A DNA stretch of 64,000 nucleotides from JBOGCH01 sp051656645 (GTDB lineage: Bacteria; Bacteroidota; Bacteroidia; Bacteroidales; Marinifilaceae). The stretch is taken from positions 1 to 64,000 of the forward strand of contig JBOGCH010000026.1 in the NCBI GenBank assembly GCA_051656645.1. Direction: 5' to 3'. Below the pieces are notes generated by a model. It made no database searches and was not told the origin of the DNA. It saw nothing but the letters and a program-made list of their open reading frames with translations. Position numbers and translations under genes: made by a program. Positions 8,774 to 16,817 of this stretch are shown here, piece after piece (position 1 is the stretch's first letter; the number at the start of each line of letters is the position of its first letter).

Positions 8774-9133
8774 TTAATCTATTACTGATATTATATTTTG
8801 TAAATGTTCTAAGTGCTGTTCCTCTCCCGTAACCACTATTACGTCTATTTGCACTTCGCTTCTTATATCGTATCTACGTATATACGCGTCGGTAGCCCAA
8901 CGGATATTATTTACTTTTTTAAAATCTATAAGCTCATCAAGGCGTACGCGTTTATTCTTTCTTGTCTTAACTTCTACAACTATTAATTTGTTGTAATTAC
9001 CCCTTTCGCATACTATGTCTAATTCCAGATGTCCGCATCGCCAGTTTTTATGTCTAATTTTATATCCTTGCGATAAAAGATAGGATACAGCACATTCCTC
9101 GCCTGCTATACCGGTATCGTTATGTTCTGCCAT
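8774..9133 (-). CDS. YraN family (UPF0102) endonuclease-like protein
   Basis: The 119-residue protein shows the predicted restriction-nuclease-like core: GHLELDIVCERG followed by VVEVKTRKN, giving the D-ExK arrangement. The biochemical role of this widely conserved family is unsettled. It is first in a minus-strand operon; a TAATTTTG -7 element is present at 9154-9161. Confidence 0.88.
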   Translation of the reverse strand: MAEHNDTGIAGEECAVSYLLSQGYKIRHKNWRCGHLELDIVCERGNYNKLIVVEVKTRKNKRVRLDELIDFKKVNNIRWATDAYIRRYDIRSEVQIDVIVVTGEEQHLEHLQNIISVID

Positions 9134-9153
9134 AGTTTTATAAGATTTAAGTT

Positions 9154-9161
9154 CAAAATTA
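9154..9161 (-). promoter_or_regulatory. Putative -7 element for yraN operon
   Basis: It reads TAATTTTG on the minus strand, 20 bp before the yraN start. No clear -33 box is seen. Confidence 0.35.
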
Positions 9162-9230
9162 CACTAATTTATTCAATTTGTACATTTGTTCCTCCTAATT
9201 TCTAAAACATCTGAAAATCAAAAGTACAAC

Positions 9231-9262
9231 TTTGCATATTTACGTAATTTTGACTACCTTTG
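9231..9262 (+). promoter_or_regulatory. Consensus Bacteroidetes promoter
   Basis: TTTG at 9231-9234, a 20-bp spacer, then TACCTTTG at 9255-9262. It places the transcript start near 9268 and rules out the in-frame ATG at 9232 as the start of the following gene. Confidence 0.7.
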
Positions 9263-9285
9263 TGTGGTTTTTGGGAAATGCAGTT

Positions 9286-10095
9286 ATGACGAAAAAGAAA
9301 ATTTTATTTATTTCACAGGAGATTGTACCTTACTTACCAGAGTCGGAGATGGCAAATATCGGAAGATTTCTGCCGCAGGGAATTCAAGAAAAAGGTAAAG
9401 AGATCAGAACGTTTATGCCTCGCTTTGGATGTATAAACGAACGACGTAATCAACTTCATGAAGTGATACGTCTGTCAGGTATGAATCTTATCATTGATGA
9501 TACAGATCACCCGCTAATTATTAAGGTTGCCTCTATACAGGCTGCCCGTATGCAGGTGTACTTTATTGACAATGAGGATTACTTTCAGCGCAAACACGTT
9601 CTTACCGATGACGAAGGAAATTTCTTCGACGACAATGACGAGCGTTCCATTTTCTTTGCGCGTGGTGTGTTTGAAACAGTGCGTAAACTACGTTGGGATC
9701 CAGATTTGATTTATTGTCAAGGATGGTTCTCTGCATTAGTGCCTTTATATTTAAAAAAGGTATATGCAGACGATCCTGTTTTTGCCAATACAAAAGTTGT
9801 TTATGCAGCACATAACGACGCTTTTGACGGAGTTTTAAATCAAAACTTCCACAATAAAGTATTAACTGAAGGAGTGATTAGTGATGATGTGAAAACAGTT
9901 ATCGACTCAACACACTTAAACGTAAACAAACTTGCTTTTGAGTATTCGGACGGAGTTATTTTCAATCACCCTGATGTAGCACCCGAACTTGTTGAGTATG
10001 CAAATACTTTAAACAAACCGAATGTTGCTTATTCAAGCCCTGAGGAGTATATATCGCTATATTCAGACTTCTTTGACCAAATATTAGAGTCATAG
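9286..10095 (+). CDS. GT5-type glycogen/starch synthase homologue, catalytic N-domain only
   Basis: From ATG 9286 the product is 269 residues. It resembles the N-terminal Rossmann domain of GlgA (opening KILFISQEIVPYLPESEMANIGRFLP, then FMPRFGCINERR, and YCQGWFSALVPLYLK, the counterpart of the HDWQ segment). The C-terminal nucleotide-binding GT-B domain found in full-length (about 480-residue) synthases is absent, and the KxGG sugar-nucleotide motif is replaced by PESEMANIG. Such short proteins recur in Bacteroidota and are annotated as glycogen synthase, but catalysis with half of the fold is doubtful. The start is fixed by the promoter at 9231-9262. Confidence 0.8.
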   Translation: MTKKKILFISQEIVPYLPESEMANIGRFLPQGIQEKGKEIRTFMPRFGCINERRNQLHEVIRLSGMNLIIDDTDHPLIIKVASIQAARMQVYFIDNEDYFQRKHVLTDDEGNFFDDNDERSIFFARGVFETVRKLRWDPDLIYCQGWFSALVPLYLKKVYADDPVFANTKVVYAAHNDAFDGVLNQNFHNKVLTEGVISDDVKTVIDSTHLNVNKLAFEYSDGVIFNHPDVAPELVEYANTLNKPNVAYSSPEEYISLYSDFFDQILES

Positions 10096-10117
10096 TTATT
10101 TGAATAGTATACAATAT

Positions 10118-10148
10118 AAAAACACTGTCCAAGTTGGGCAGTGTTTTT
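10118..10148. terminator. Bidirectional terminator
   Basis: A 13-bp stem (10118-10130 with 10136-10148, one G-T pair) with a 5-nt loop is flanked by A- and T-runs. It serves the converging genes ending at 10095 and 10258. Confidence 0.8.
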
Positions 10149-10257
10149 TTATTCTTCATATTTTATGTATGCATTATTAGTCTTAGTTAAAGGTCAAAGC
10201 CTTATGTTTTCACCTACTGTAAATGCTTTATGCGAGTGCTGCATACATTTCAACAAA

Positions 10258-11394
10258 CTACTTACCAGCCATTATATTCATTATTTGCGTCACGGTACGC
10301 GCTATTCCCTCTGTAGTTTCACGCTTAGACATTGCTTGCATTAAAGACATTGGGCCCGAAACAATTGGAAATATCGCCTTAAAGCCTGCCTCATTAAGCA
10401 GCTGCCAATCCTCTACAATACCGGCAATTGCAACTACCGGAACATTACGTTTCTCTGCTATCCTTAGTATACCATAAGGCGCCTTACCCATCAATGTTTG
10501 TCTATCCATTTTACCCTCGCCCGTAATTACCACATCTGCATCTATAACAATTTTTTCAAACTCCATAAACTCAAGGATTGTTGCTATGCCATTTTGGTAA
10601 GTTGCTCCTAGAAGTAACATTACACTTGCACCTACCCCTCCGGCAGCTCCTGCTCCAGACAATTTATTCGGACTAACACCACAATATTCTTCCAATATTG
10701 TTGCAAAATGCTGTAGCCCGTTATCAAGTAACCCAATCATCTCATCCGAGGCACCCTTTTGTTTTGCAAAAACAAAAGCGGCACCATTCTCTCCACTTAA
10801 TGGATTCTCAACATCACAAGCAACCGTGAATGTACAATGAGCAAGTGCAGGCATCACCTTATCTTGTTTTATTTCCACTATTCTCTCAAGAAATGCACCA
10901 CCTGCTTCAACTTCAACGCCGGCTTCATCAAGAAAACTAAAACCCAACGCTTGTAACATTCCAACCCCGGCATCGTTGGTGGCACTACCGCCCAATGTTA
11001 GCGTAATATTCGTATAACCTTGCTCTATCGCTTGGCGAATAATTTCTCCTACACCATACGTAGACGTAATAAGCGGATTTCGTTGTTCTTCATTCAACAA
11101 CGTCAAGCCTGCAGCAACTGCCAATTCAACAAATGCTCTATTTTGCTTAGGGAAACCTAAATAGCGCGCACAGATAGGTGCTCCTATTGGATTATGTACA
11201 ACACAAAGATGCTCTACACATTCTGTACTCCAAGCAGCAATGGCATCCAATGTCCCTTCACCACCATCGGCAATAGCAACACCCACTACACTATCTATTT
11301 TCTCTTCCGTTTTTAGTGTGCTTTTTATGACATTCGCAATCTCTTCCGATGTCAATGATCCCTTAAACGAGTCGCACGCCACAATTATTTTCAT
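10258..11394 (-). CDS. Glycerate kinase (GlxK/GarK family)
   Basis: The 378-residue enzyme phosphorylates glycerate. Family landmarks are the N-terminal IVACDSFKGSLTS, GGSATNDAGVGMLQALG near residues 140-156, and GAGAAGGVGAS further on; length is typical. It is transcribed alone, divergent from the glycosyltransferase operon starting at 11497 and convergent with the GT5-like gene. Confidence 0.92.
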   Translation of the reverse strand: MKIIVACDSFKGSLTSEEIANVIKSTLKTEEKIDSVVGVAIADGGEGTLDAIAAWSTECVEHLCVVHNPIGAPICARYLGFPKQNRAFVELAVAAGLTLLNEEQRNPLITSTYGVGEIIRQAIEQGYTNITLTLGGSATNDAGVGMLQALGFSFLDEAGVEVEAGGAFLERIVEIKQDKVMPALAHCTFTVACDVENPLSGENGAAFVFAKQKGASDEMIGLLDNGLQHFATILEEYCGVSPNKLSGAGAAGGVGASVMLLLGATYQNGIATILEFMEFEKIVIDADVVITGEGKMDRQTLMGKAPYGILRIAEKRNVPVVAIAGIVEDWQLLNEAGFKAIFPIVSGPMSLMQAMSKRETTEGIARTVTQIMNIMAGK

Positions 11395-11433
11395 AGCTTA
11401 CCATATTAATTGGTGCGAATATATCGACTCTTC

Positions 11434-11464
11434 TTTGAATTTACATAATTTAATAATACTTTTG
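11434..11464 (+). promoter_or_regulatory. Consensus Bacteroidetes promoter
   Basis: TTTG at 11434-11437, a 19-bp spacer, then TACTTTTG at 11457-11464, 32 bp before the GT2 start codon. Confidence 0.7.
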
Positions 11465-11496
11465 AGTATAAAATAACACCATCTTTACAAAAATAT

Positions 11497-12243
11497 ATGG
11501 AAAATAATACAACCCCTCAAGTGGTGATTATAGTGCCGTGCTACAATGAAGAGAAACGCTTGGAAAGCAAAGCGTTTACAAACTTTGTACACAACAACAG
11601 CAACTATTCCGTTTGTTTTGTAAATGATGGAAGTAAAGATAATACTTCTTCACTGCTTAAGGATTTGTGCAAGCAGTACCCCAATAAGCTAATGCTCATT
11701 GACAATAATGACAATAGAGGCAAGGCAGAGGCAATACGATGCGCAATGACACAATTGCATGACAAATACACATATATCGGTTTTTGCGACGCAGATTTGG
11801 CTACACCGCTCGAGGAATTTACTCAACTATATAATGCATGTTCCTTAGATTATCCCATAATATTTGGTTCTCGCATAAAACGTCTTGGTGCACATATTGA
11901 GCGCAATATAACTAGACACTACATTGGTCGCTGTTTTGCCACAGCAGTATCTATCGTATTTAATATTCCCGTTTATGATTCACAATGTGGAGCAAAGCTT
12001 TTTCACTGTGACTCGGTTCAGGCTCTTTTTGACAAACCATTCCAATCCACATGGCTTTTTGATGTGGAAATATTGGTAAGGACGAAACTAAAATACGGTA
12101 ATTATAGTACTGTTAAGGAAATTCCGTTAAGTGAATGGAAAGAAAAAGGAGGAAGTAAAATTAATTTTAGTTACTGGTTTAAAGCGCCTTTTATATTGAT
12201 GAAACTTTTTAGTCATTACAAAAGCGAGGGTTACAGACGGTGA
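11497..12243 (+). CDS. Family 2 glycosyltransferase (dolichyl-phosphate-sugar synthase type)
   Basis: The 248-residue GT-A enzyme shows VPCYNEEKRL at 13-22, NDGSKDNT at 43-50 and the metal-binding D-A-D at 98-100, followed by an FGSR segment and a C-terminal basic region. No transmembrane helix pair is evident, so it resembles DPM1/DPG synthase-like enzymes that load a sugar on polyprenyl phosphate at the membrane face. It is first gene of an operon with a cyclophilin lipoprotein (21 bp) and a ferritin-like protein (20 bp). Confidence 0.88.
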   Translation: MENNTTPQVVIIVPCYNEEKRLESKAFTNFVHNNSNYSVCFVNDGSKDNTSSLLKDLCKQYPNKLMLIDNNDNRGKAEAIRCAMTQLHDKYTYIGFCDADLATPLEEFTQLYNACSLDYPIIFGSRIKRLGAHIERNITRHYIGRCFATAVSIVFNIPVYDSQCGAKLFHCDSVQALFDKPFQSTWLFDVEILVRTKLKYGNYSTVKEIPLSEWKEKGGSKINFSYWFKAPFILMKLFSHYKSEGYRR

Positions 12244-12264
12244 TTAGTTGTTGAGGATAATATT

Positions 12265-13074
12265 ATGAAACGCGCATATCTTTTATTAGTAGTACTGCTT
12301 TATGTACTATTTACACACACAAGCTGCACACAACCACAAAAAATGCCGGTTGTGACAATACATACAAATTACGGAACTATAAAAGTTACTTTATACAATG
12401 AAACGCCTCTGCATAGAGATAATTTCTTGAAAATTACCCGAGATGGCGTGTTGGATAGTGTACTGTTTCATAGAGTAATTAAAAACTTTATGATTCAAGG
12501 AGGCGATCCAACATCAAAACATGCTACTGATACTGCAAAACTTGGCGATGGCGACTTAGGCTACACAGTTCCTGCAGAGTTGGTTTACCCACAACTTTAT
12601 CATAAACGTGGAGCACTAGCAGCAGCAAGGGAGGGCAATGAAGTTAATCCATTACGTGCTTCCTCGGCATCGCAATTCTATATTGTTACAGGTAAAGTAT
12701 TTAAAAATGACGAGTTTCTTTCCATGATTAATCGAAAAAATGCAATTTTGCATAACTCATTATTCCACCAACTCATGGAACAAAATAAGCTTCTATTCCA
12801 ACAAATGGAACAAATTGGCGATACAAATGGTGTCCTAAAATTACATAGCAAAATAAAGGAACAGGCAGCCGATACGCTGTTTTTATTCCCTAAGGAACAT
12901 AAACACTATTACCAAACCGTTGGCGGAACACCTCATTTAGATGGTGAATATACCGTGTTTGGGGAAGTTATTGAGGGAATGGAAGTAGTGGACTCTATAC
13001 AGAATTGCGAAGTAGATAAAAACGACCGTCCTGTAAATGAGGTGCGAATTCTAAAAGTTGAAATTGAAAATTAA
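12265..13074 (+). CDS. Cyclophilin-type peptidylprolyl isomerase, lipoprotein
   Basis: The 269-residue precursor has a lipoprotein signal (hydrophobic 5-17, Cys near residue 21). The cyclophilin core is visible as LFHRVIKNFMIQGGDP, SSASQFYIVTG and, at the end, YTVFGEVIEGMEVVDSI. Between these parts lies an extra helical, Gln/Leu-rich segment of about 60 residues (roughly 150-210) that ordinary cyclophilins lack. It probably assists proline isomerisation in the periplasm. Confidence 0.88.
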   Translation: MKRAYLLLVVLLYVLFTHTSCTQPQKMPVVTIHTNYGTIKVTLYNETPLHRDNFLKITRDGVLDSVLFHRVIKNFMIQGGDPTSKHATDTAKLGDGDLGYTVPAELVYPQLYHKRGALAAAREGNEVNPLRASSASQFYIVTGKVFKNDEFLSMINRKNAILHNSLFHQLMEQNKLLFQQMEQIGDTNGVLKLHSKIKEQAADTLFLFPKEHKHYYQTVGGTPHLDGEYTVFGEVIEGMEVVDSIQNCEVDKNDRPVNEVRILKVEIEN

Positions 13075-13094
13075 TGAAAAAATATATTTGAGGT

Positions 13095-13496
13095 ATGAAA
13101 TTAAGTGCAGAAGCTAGACAAGAGCTACATAAAGCTCAACAAAACAAGTTAGATACATCCGTTATATATAAATATTTATCACAGCGAGCTAAACATCAGG
13201 AAATGAAAGACGCCTTACAACGTGTAGCCACGGATGCAGCACGACATTCCACTATTCTAAAAAAGTTTAGCGGTATGAAAGCAGAGCGTAAAGAGAAACC
13301 TGCTTTCCGCTTTAGAATGCTAATTCGCTTTCTTGGAGTAAAAGCAGGAATCCGTGTTATGTTGGAAACCGAGATAAAGAATACAGAAGCTTACGCTCCT
13401 GCAGCAAAACAAAATCCCGACATGAAGATTATTTACAACGATGGTAAAAAGAACGTACGTATATTACAAGATCTAATATTAAAGAAAAAGAAATAG
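13095..13496 (+). CDS. Small ferritin-like/rubrerythrin-like helical protein, ligands degenerate
   Basis: The 133-residue, Lys-rich, all-helical protein resembles the N-terminal helix pair of rubrerythrin/VIT-associated ferritin-like domains: YKYLSQRAKHQEMKDALQRVATDAARHSTILKKF, then a short basic hinge and MLETEIKNTEAYA. In active di-iron proteins the first helix and the last helix carry E and ExxH ligands; here those positions are mostly Lys, Asp or Asn (last helix YNDGKKNVRILQDL). It is the last gene of its operon, with a terminator two bases after the stop codon. Function unknown. Confidence 0.6.
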   Translation: MKLSAEARQELHKAQQNKLDTSVIYKYLSQRAKHQEMKDALQRVATDAARHSTILKKFSGMKAERKEKPAFRFRMLIRFLGVKAGIRVMLETEIKNTEAYAPAAKQNPDMKIIYNDGKKNVRILQDLILKKKK

Positions 13497-13497
13497 C

Positions 13498-13531
13498 AAA
13501 TACCCCCGATGGACTACCATCGGGGGTATTT
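13498..13531. terminator. Strong terminator hairpin
   Basis: A 15-bp perfect GC-rich stem (13498-13512 with 13517-13531) with tetraloop ACTA and T-rich tail ends the GT2-PPIase-ferritin-like operon. Confidence 0.9.
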
Positions 13532-13608
13532 TATTCAGCATAATCAATGAATTTATTTATTGATTAAGTATTCCGCTAACAACCAATAAACACCGTCCAT
13601 TGTATATA

Positions 13609-14319
13609 TTATTCGTTAATCCTTTCCCTTACTTTTGCCCACGCATGCGTATTAAATAAACAACTATTTCGCATAGTTGTATACATTACTCTAAAACGCG
13701 ACATTGGTATAACAAAGCTTAATATATTAGCATCCACATACGGACGCACTGAAGGATCAAACAAACCTATAAAAGTCCGCTTTCCGCCACTCCTATTCTC
13801 ATTGATTGCTTGAGTCACAACAACCGAACATCCCGACCCAAAAGGAGCCATAACCGCATCCTCATCATTATTATCAAAATACGCCCAAGTTGTGAGGCCC
13901 GACAAAATATCCGGAGTAGCAAAAAACAATAATCCTTCCGCCCTATCAAAGTCTATTAACTTATCCACACGCAGAAAATTAAGATACGCGCCGCTCGCAC
14001 AAGGAACATCTAAGCGTTCCACGTATTCTAAAACCATATCAGGCGTTTCTTTATACCTTTCCTTTTGCGACACAAAGTTTGGAACAAAAGGAGGCATCTC
14101 CGAAAATCCGGTATAAAACTTTCCTCCTCCACAACCAATTATTTCAGCGTTTAAGCTTATAGTTTCACCATTATTTACATGTTGCAAACCTTTAAAGAAG
14201 CAACCGCCAATAAATTCTGTTTTAGCCTCTGGTACATCCGAATACCAAAATACTATTGGCAACATAGCTTTTTCTCCAAAAGCCTCGCGAAAATTTTGTA
14301 TAAATTCTTGTACATTCAT
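13609..14319 (-). CDS. DUF169-type protein
   Basis: The 236-residue cytoplasmic protein resembles the DUF169 (COG2043) family: PIVFWYSDVPE near the N-terminus, an IGCGGGKFYTGF segment, and FGSGCSVVVTQA with a conserved Cys. No signal peptide or membrane segment is visible. Function of the family is not established. It stands alone on the minus strand. Confidence 0.7.
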   Translation of the reverse strand: MNVQEFIQNFREAFGEKAMLPIVFWYSDVPEAKTEFIGGCFFKGLQHVNNGETISLNAEIIGCGGGKFYTGFSEMPPFVPNFVSQKERYKETPDMVLEYVERLDVPCASGAYLNFLRVDKLIDFDRAEGLLFFATPDILSGLTTWAYFDNNDEDAVMAPFGSGCSVVVTQAINENRSGGKRTFIGLFDPSVRPYVDANILSFVIPMSRFRVMYTTMRNSCLFNTHAWAKVRERINE

Positions 14320-14744
14320 TTGTATACGTTGTTTATTAATAGGTTACATAGGTCACACACCCCCAACATAATAATGAGCAGAGTAAATCCCGCTCCAAAA
14401 TAGTTAGAAGATGTTTGTACAATATACTGTAGTTTTTTCAATAATAAACATATCATCCTAGTTTATTGATTTAATTTCCACCGCCTTAGTACTTCTATGC
14501 GCGTTTTGTATCACATACAAAACAATATTAGAGAGAATATATTGAAGCTTATACTAAAAAACGAGACTACCCCGCATCACTGTACTAAGTCTCACAGTAA
14601 TCTATTACATCGTAATTTATATCACTGTAATATAACAGATTAGGCATTATAAATAGACACGGATCTAATAATCATAATTACATTAAATATTTGCTAGAAA
14701 ATGAAGGATTATTACCTTTGAATAGTACTTGAAAATAAACACGA
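14320..14744. other. Gene-free stretch with weak 15-bp periodicity
   Basis: No plausible gene. At 14582, 14597, 14612 and 14627 units beginning GTA(A/C)T follow at exactly 15 bp, each with a conserved A at unit position 13, and a related unit may precede at 14567. Similarity between units is low. The right end carries the promoter at 14690-14720. Confidence 0.4.
14690..14720 (+). promoter_or_regulatory. Consensus Bacteroidetes promoter
   Basis: TTTG 14690-14693, 19-bp spacer, TACCTTTG 14713-14720, 24 bp before the ATG at 14745. Confidence 0.7.
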
Positions 14745-15128
14745 ATGAAAATACGAACTACAAATGAGCATATAACGCAGCTAGCTCCTAACCAAATCTT
14801 TGTATTTGGTAGCAACCTTGCAGGAATACATGCTGGAGGTGCAGCACGCTTAGCACATACTAAGTTTGGAGCAGAATGGGGTGTAGGCTCCGGAGCTACC
14901 GGACAATGTTACGCAATCCCAACAATGCAGGGAGGTACGGAAACAATAGCCCCCTACGTAAAGGATCTTATTGAATACGCCCAAAAGCATCCGGACAAGC
15001 AATTTCTAGTAACGGAAATTGGATGTGGCATTGCCGGCTTTACGCCTGCGCAAATAGCGCCACTGTTTAAAGAGGCTGTAAATATTGATAACATTTCACT
15101 CCCCGCTCGCTTTTGGCAGTATCTATAA
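14745..15128 (+). CDS. Macrodomain-like small protein (A1S_2505-type)
   Basis: The 127-residue protein has FVFGSNLAGIHAGGAARLA at 19-37, a glycine-rich loop like that of macrodomains, followed by WGVGSGATGQCYAIPT and VTEIGCGIAGFTPAQIAPLF. Similar proteins occur in phages and bacteria and have been named after the Acinetobacter phage protein A1S_2505. ADP-ribose or nucleotide binding is plausible from the loop but not shown. It has its own consensus promoter and shares a terminator with the converging nitronate monooxygenase gene. Confidence 0.65.
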   Translation: MKIRTTNEHITQLAPNQIFVFGSNLAGIHAGGAARLAHTKFGAEWGVGSGATGQCYAIPTMQGGTETIAPYVKDLIEYAQKHPDKQFLVTEIGCGIAGFTPAQIAPLFKEAVNIDNISLPARFWQYL

Positions 15129-15150
15129 TCTTTAAAATGCTATATAAAAA

Positions 15151-15178
15151 AAGTGGATGTCATATTCGACAACCACTT
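15151..15178. terminator. Bidirectional terminator
   Basis: An 11-bp stem with one internal mismatch (15151-15161 with 15168-15178), loop ATATTC region, A-run to the left and T-run to the right, lies between converging genes. Confidence 0.75.
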
Positions 15179-15183
15179 CTTTT

Positions 15184-16257
15184 TTATTTTAACGCGTTAT
15201 TAAACTCTTTCTTAATTCGGTTAAATGTTTCCTGAACGGATATTACGGCCTCTGCTCTCCATGCATTACTGCCGGCAAAGGCATATCCATGCTCCATATT
15301 ACCTCTAAAAGCATTATAAAGTGCAGAAATAATACAATATGGACTCTTTTCAACATCGCACGTTTTAATACAATTAAACGGACACGATTTTGGCTGTTTC
15401 TTACCTTCACTAATTTTTTGAATAAAAGAACTAAATATAGCTCTTCCCGGCATTCCTACAGGACTTTTAATAATTCCAATATCCTCCTTCTTAGCGTCTA
15501 TATAAGTTTGTTTAAACGTCTCAGAAGCATCACACTCTGTCGTAGTAACAAAACGCGTTCCCATTTGTACGCCCGATGCTCCTAGCTCCATAATGCGACG
15601 AATATCCTCGCCAGTATAAATACCTCCGGCGGCAATTACCGGAATCTTTTGGTTATATTTCTCTTCAATTTGCTTAACCTCGTTTACAACATCAGGAATA
15701 ATATGTTCAAGCGAAAAATTGTCATCCTCAATTTGTTCATGCTTAAACCCTAAGTGTCCACCCGCTTTAGGACCTTCAACTACAATTGCATCTGGCAAGT
15801 AGTTATACAATGTTTTCCACTTTTCACATATTAACTTCGCCGCACGGCTAGATGATACGATAGGAACAAGCTTTGTTACGCTGTCCTCCTCAAGAAAAGA
15901 TGGTAAATTTAATGGCATACCAGCACCTGCAAAGATTACATCTGCCTTTTCTGCTATTGCAGTTTTAACCAAGTCTGTAAAGTTTGAAAGCGCAACCATA
16001 ATGTTAACACCTATCACACCTTTTGACTTTTCGCGTGCTTTCTTTAACTCCTCTTTTAATCCCATTAAGCTTGCCGCCATATAATCCTTAGATAAGTGTT
16101 TATACAACACGCCTAAGCCTGCAGCCGAGATTACTCCTACTCCACCCTCGTTAGCAACTGCCGATGCTAGTCCGGAAAGTGAGATTCCTACTCCCATTCC
16201 ACCTTGGATGATAGGCACAGAAATGGAAAGATTCCCTATTTTCAATTTGTTCAACAT
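15184..16257 (-). CDS. Nitronate monooxygenase family FMN-dependent oxidoreductase
   Basis: The 357-residue TIM-barrel flavoenzyme has PIIQGGMGVGIS at the start, GPKAGGHLGF with the catalytic-type His, AAGGIYTGEDI and the phosphate-binding GVQMGTRF. A C-terminal Cys-rich extension (CPFNCIKTCDVEKSPYC) is present, which is not part of classic nitronate monooxygenases and is seen in the clostridial/Bacteroidota branch. That branch may include enoyl reductase FabK-like enzymes; the substrate is therefore open. A TACTTTTG element lies upstream at 16316-16323. Confidence 0.85.
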   Translation of the reverse strand: MLNKLKIGNLSISVPIIQGGMGVGISLSGLASAVANEGGVGVISAAGLGVLYKHLSKDYMAASLMGLKEELKKAREKSKGVIGVNIMVALSNFTDLVKTAIAEKADVIFAGAGMPLNLPSFLEEDSVTKLVPIVSSSRAAKLICEKWKTLYNYLPDAIVVEGPKAGGHLGFKHEQIEDDNFSLEHIIPDVVNEVKQIEEKYNQKIPVIAAGGIYTGEDIRRIMELGASGVQMGTRFVTTTECDASETFKQTYIDAKKEDIGIIKSPVGMPGRAIFSSFIQKISEGKKQPKSCPFNCIKTCDVEKSPYCIISALYNAFRGNMEHGYAFAGSNAWRAEAVISVQETFNRIKKEFNNALK

Positions 16258-16315
16258 GATTTCTAATACTTATTTAATAAAATAAAAACCGGATTTTCTG
16301 TATGAAAACCCGGTC

Positions 16316-16323
16316 CAAAAGTA
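16316..16323 (-). promoter_or_regulatory. Putative -7 element
   Basis: TACTTTTG on the minus strand, 59 bp before the nitronate monooxygenase start. Confidence 0.4.
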
Positions 16324-16529
16324 GTTTAATATGCCATTTCTTATTTCTACTTTATGGTATGTAGATTAATTTATTCAGTTTAAGTATAAAAAACGTTACA
16401 ATCTTATATGCATATCCTTCGCTACGCCCATAAATATGTTGAGATACTAAATTATTAATATTTATAATCGGCAATAAAATTTACGGCACGCACTCCAAGA
16501 ATTAGGTAATTTTCCCTTTTATCCCTGTT

Positions 16530-16640
16530 AAGGGTTTCTACTAGGTATCGACTAGGTTACGACTAGGTTTCGATTAGTATGGCACCCCAATAGTAGTCGA
16601 AACCTAGTCGATACCTAGTCGTAACCTAGTCGAAACCCTT
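16530..16640. repeat. Long hairpin built of 11-bp tandem units (locus B)
   Basis: ACTAGG occurs at 16540, 16551 and 16562, with a degenerate ATTAGT at 16573, all at exactly 11 bp; units are ACTAGGTWWCG. The reverse complement CCTAGT recurs at 16603, 16614 and 16625, also at 11 bp. Together they form an imperfect inverted repeat with arms of about 45 bp (left from 16530, right to 16640) centred at 16585. Mismatches fall mainly on the variable WW pair. Smaller hairpins flank it (CCCTT/AAGGG at 16514-16534 and 16636-16648; TACATGC/GCATGTA at 16652-16679). No gene lies within 16258-16817. Confidence 0.85.
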
Positions 16641-16817
16641 GAGAAGGGTACTACATGCACAAGCAAGTGTGAGCATGTAATTATCACTTGGCAATAATAA
16701 AAAACAGGATAGGTTATAAATAATTATTACACCACCGTTAGTTAGCTATTGGGGAAGTATCAAATACAATTTTTCTATATTAAACAGTACGATACCACCA
16801 CAAGATACCGTGAGAAA

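Noticed and set aside
8448..8777. Plus-strand open frame opposite OsmC
   Set aside because: It is the antisense shadow of a well-supported gene and has no family features.
16287..16314. Hairpin plus T-rich run in the leader of nitronate monooxygenase, possible attenuator
   Set aside because: The -7 element at 16316-16323 would start transcription inside the first arm, so the full hairpin would not be in the RNA.
16540..16630. CRISPR-like repeat array
   Set aside because: Units are only 11 bp, directly adjacent with no unique spacers, and no cas genes are near.
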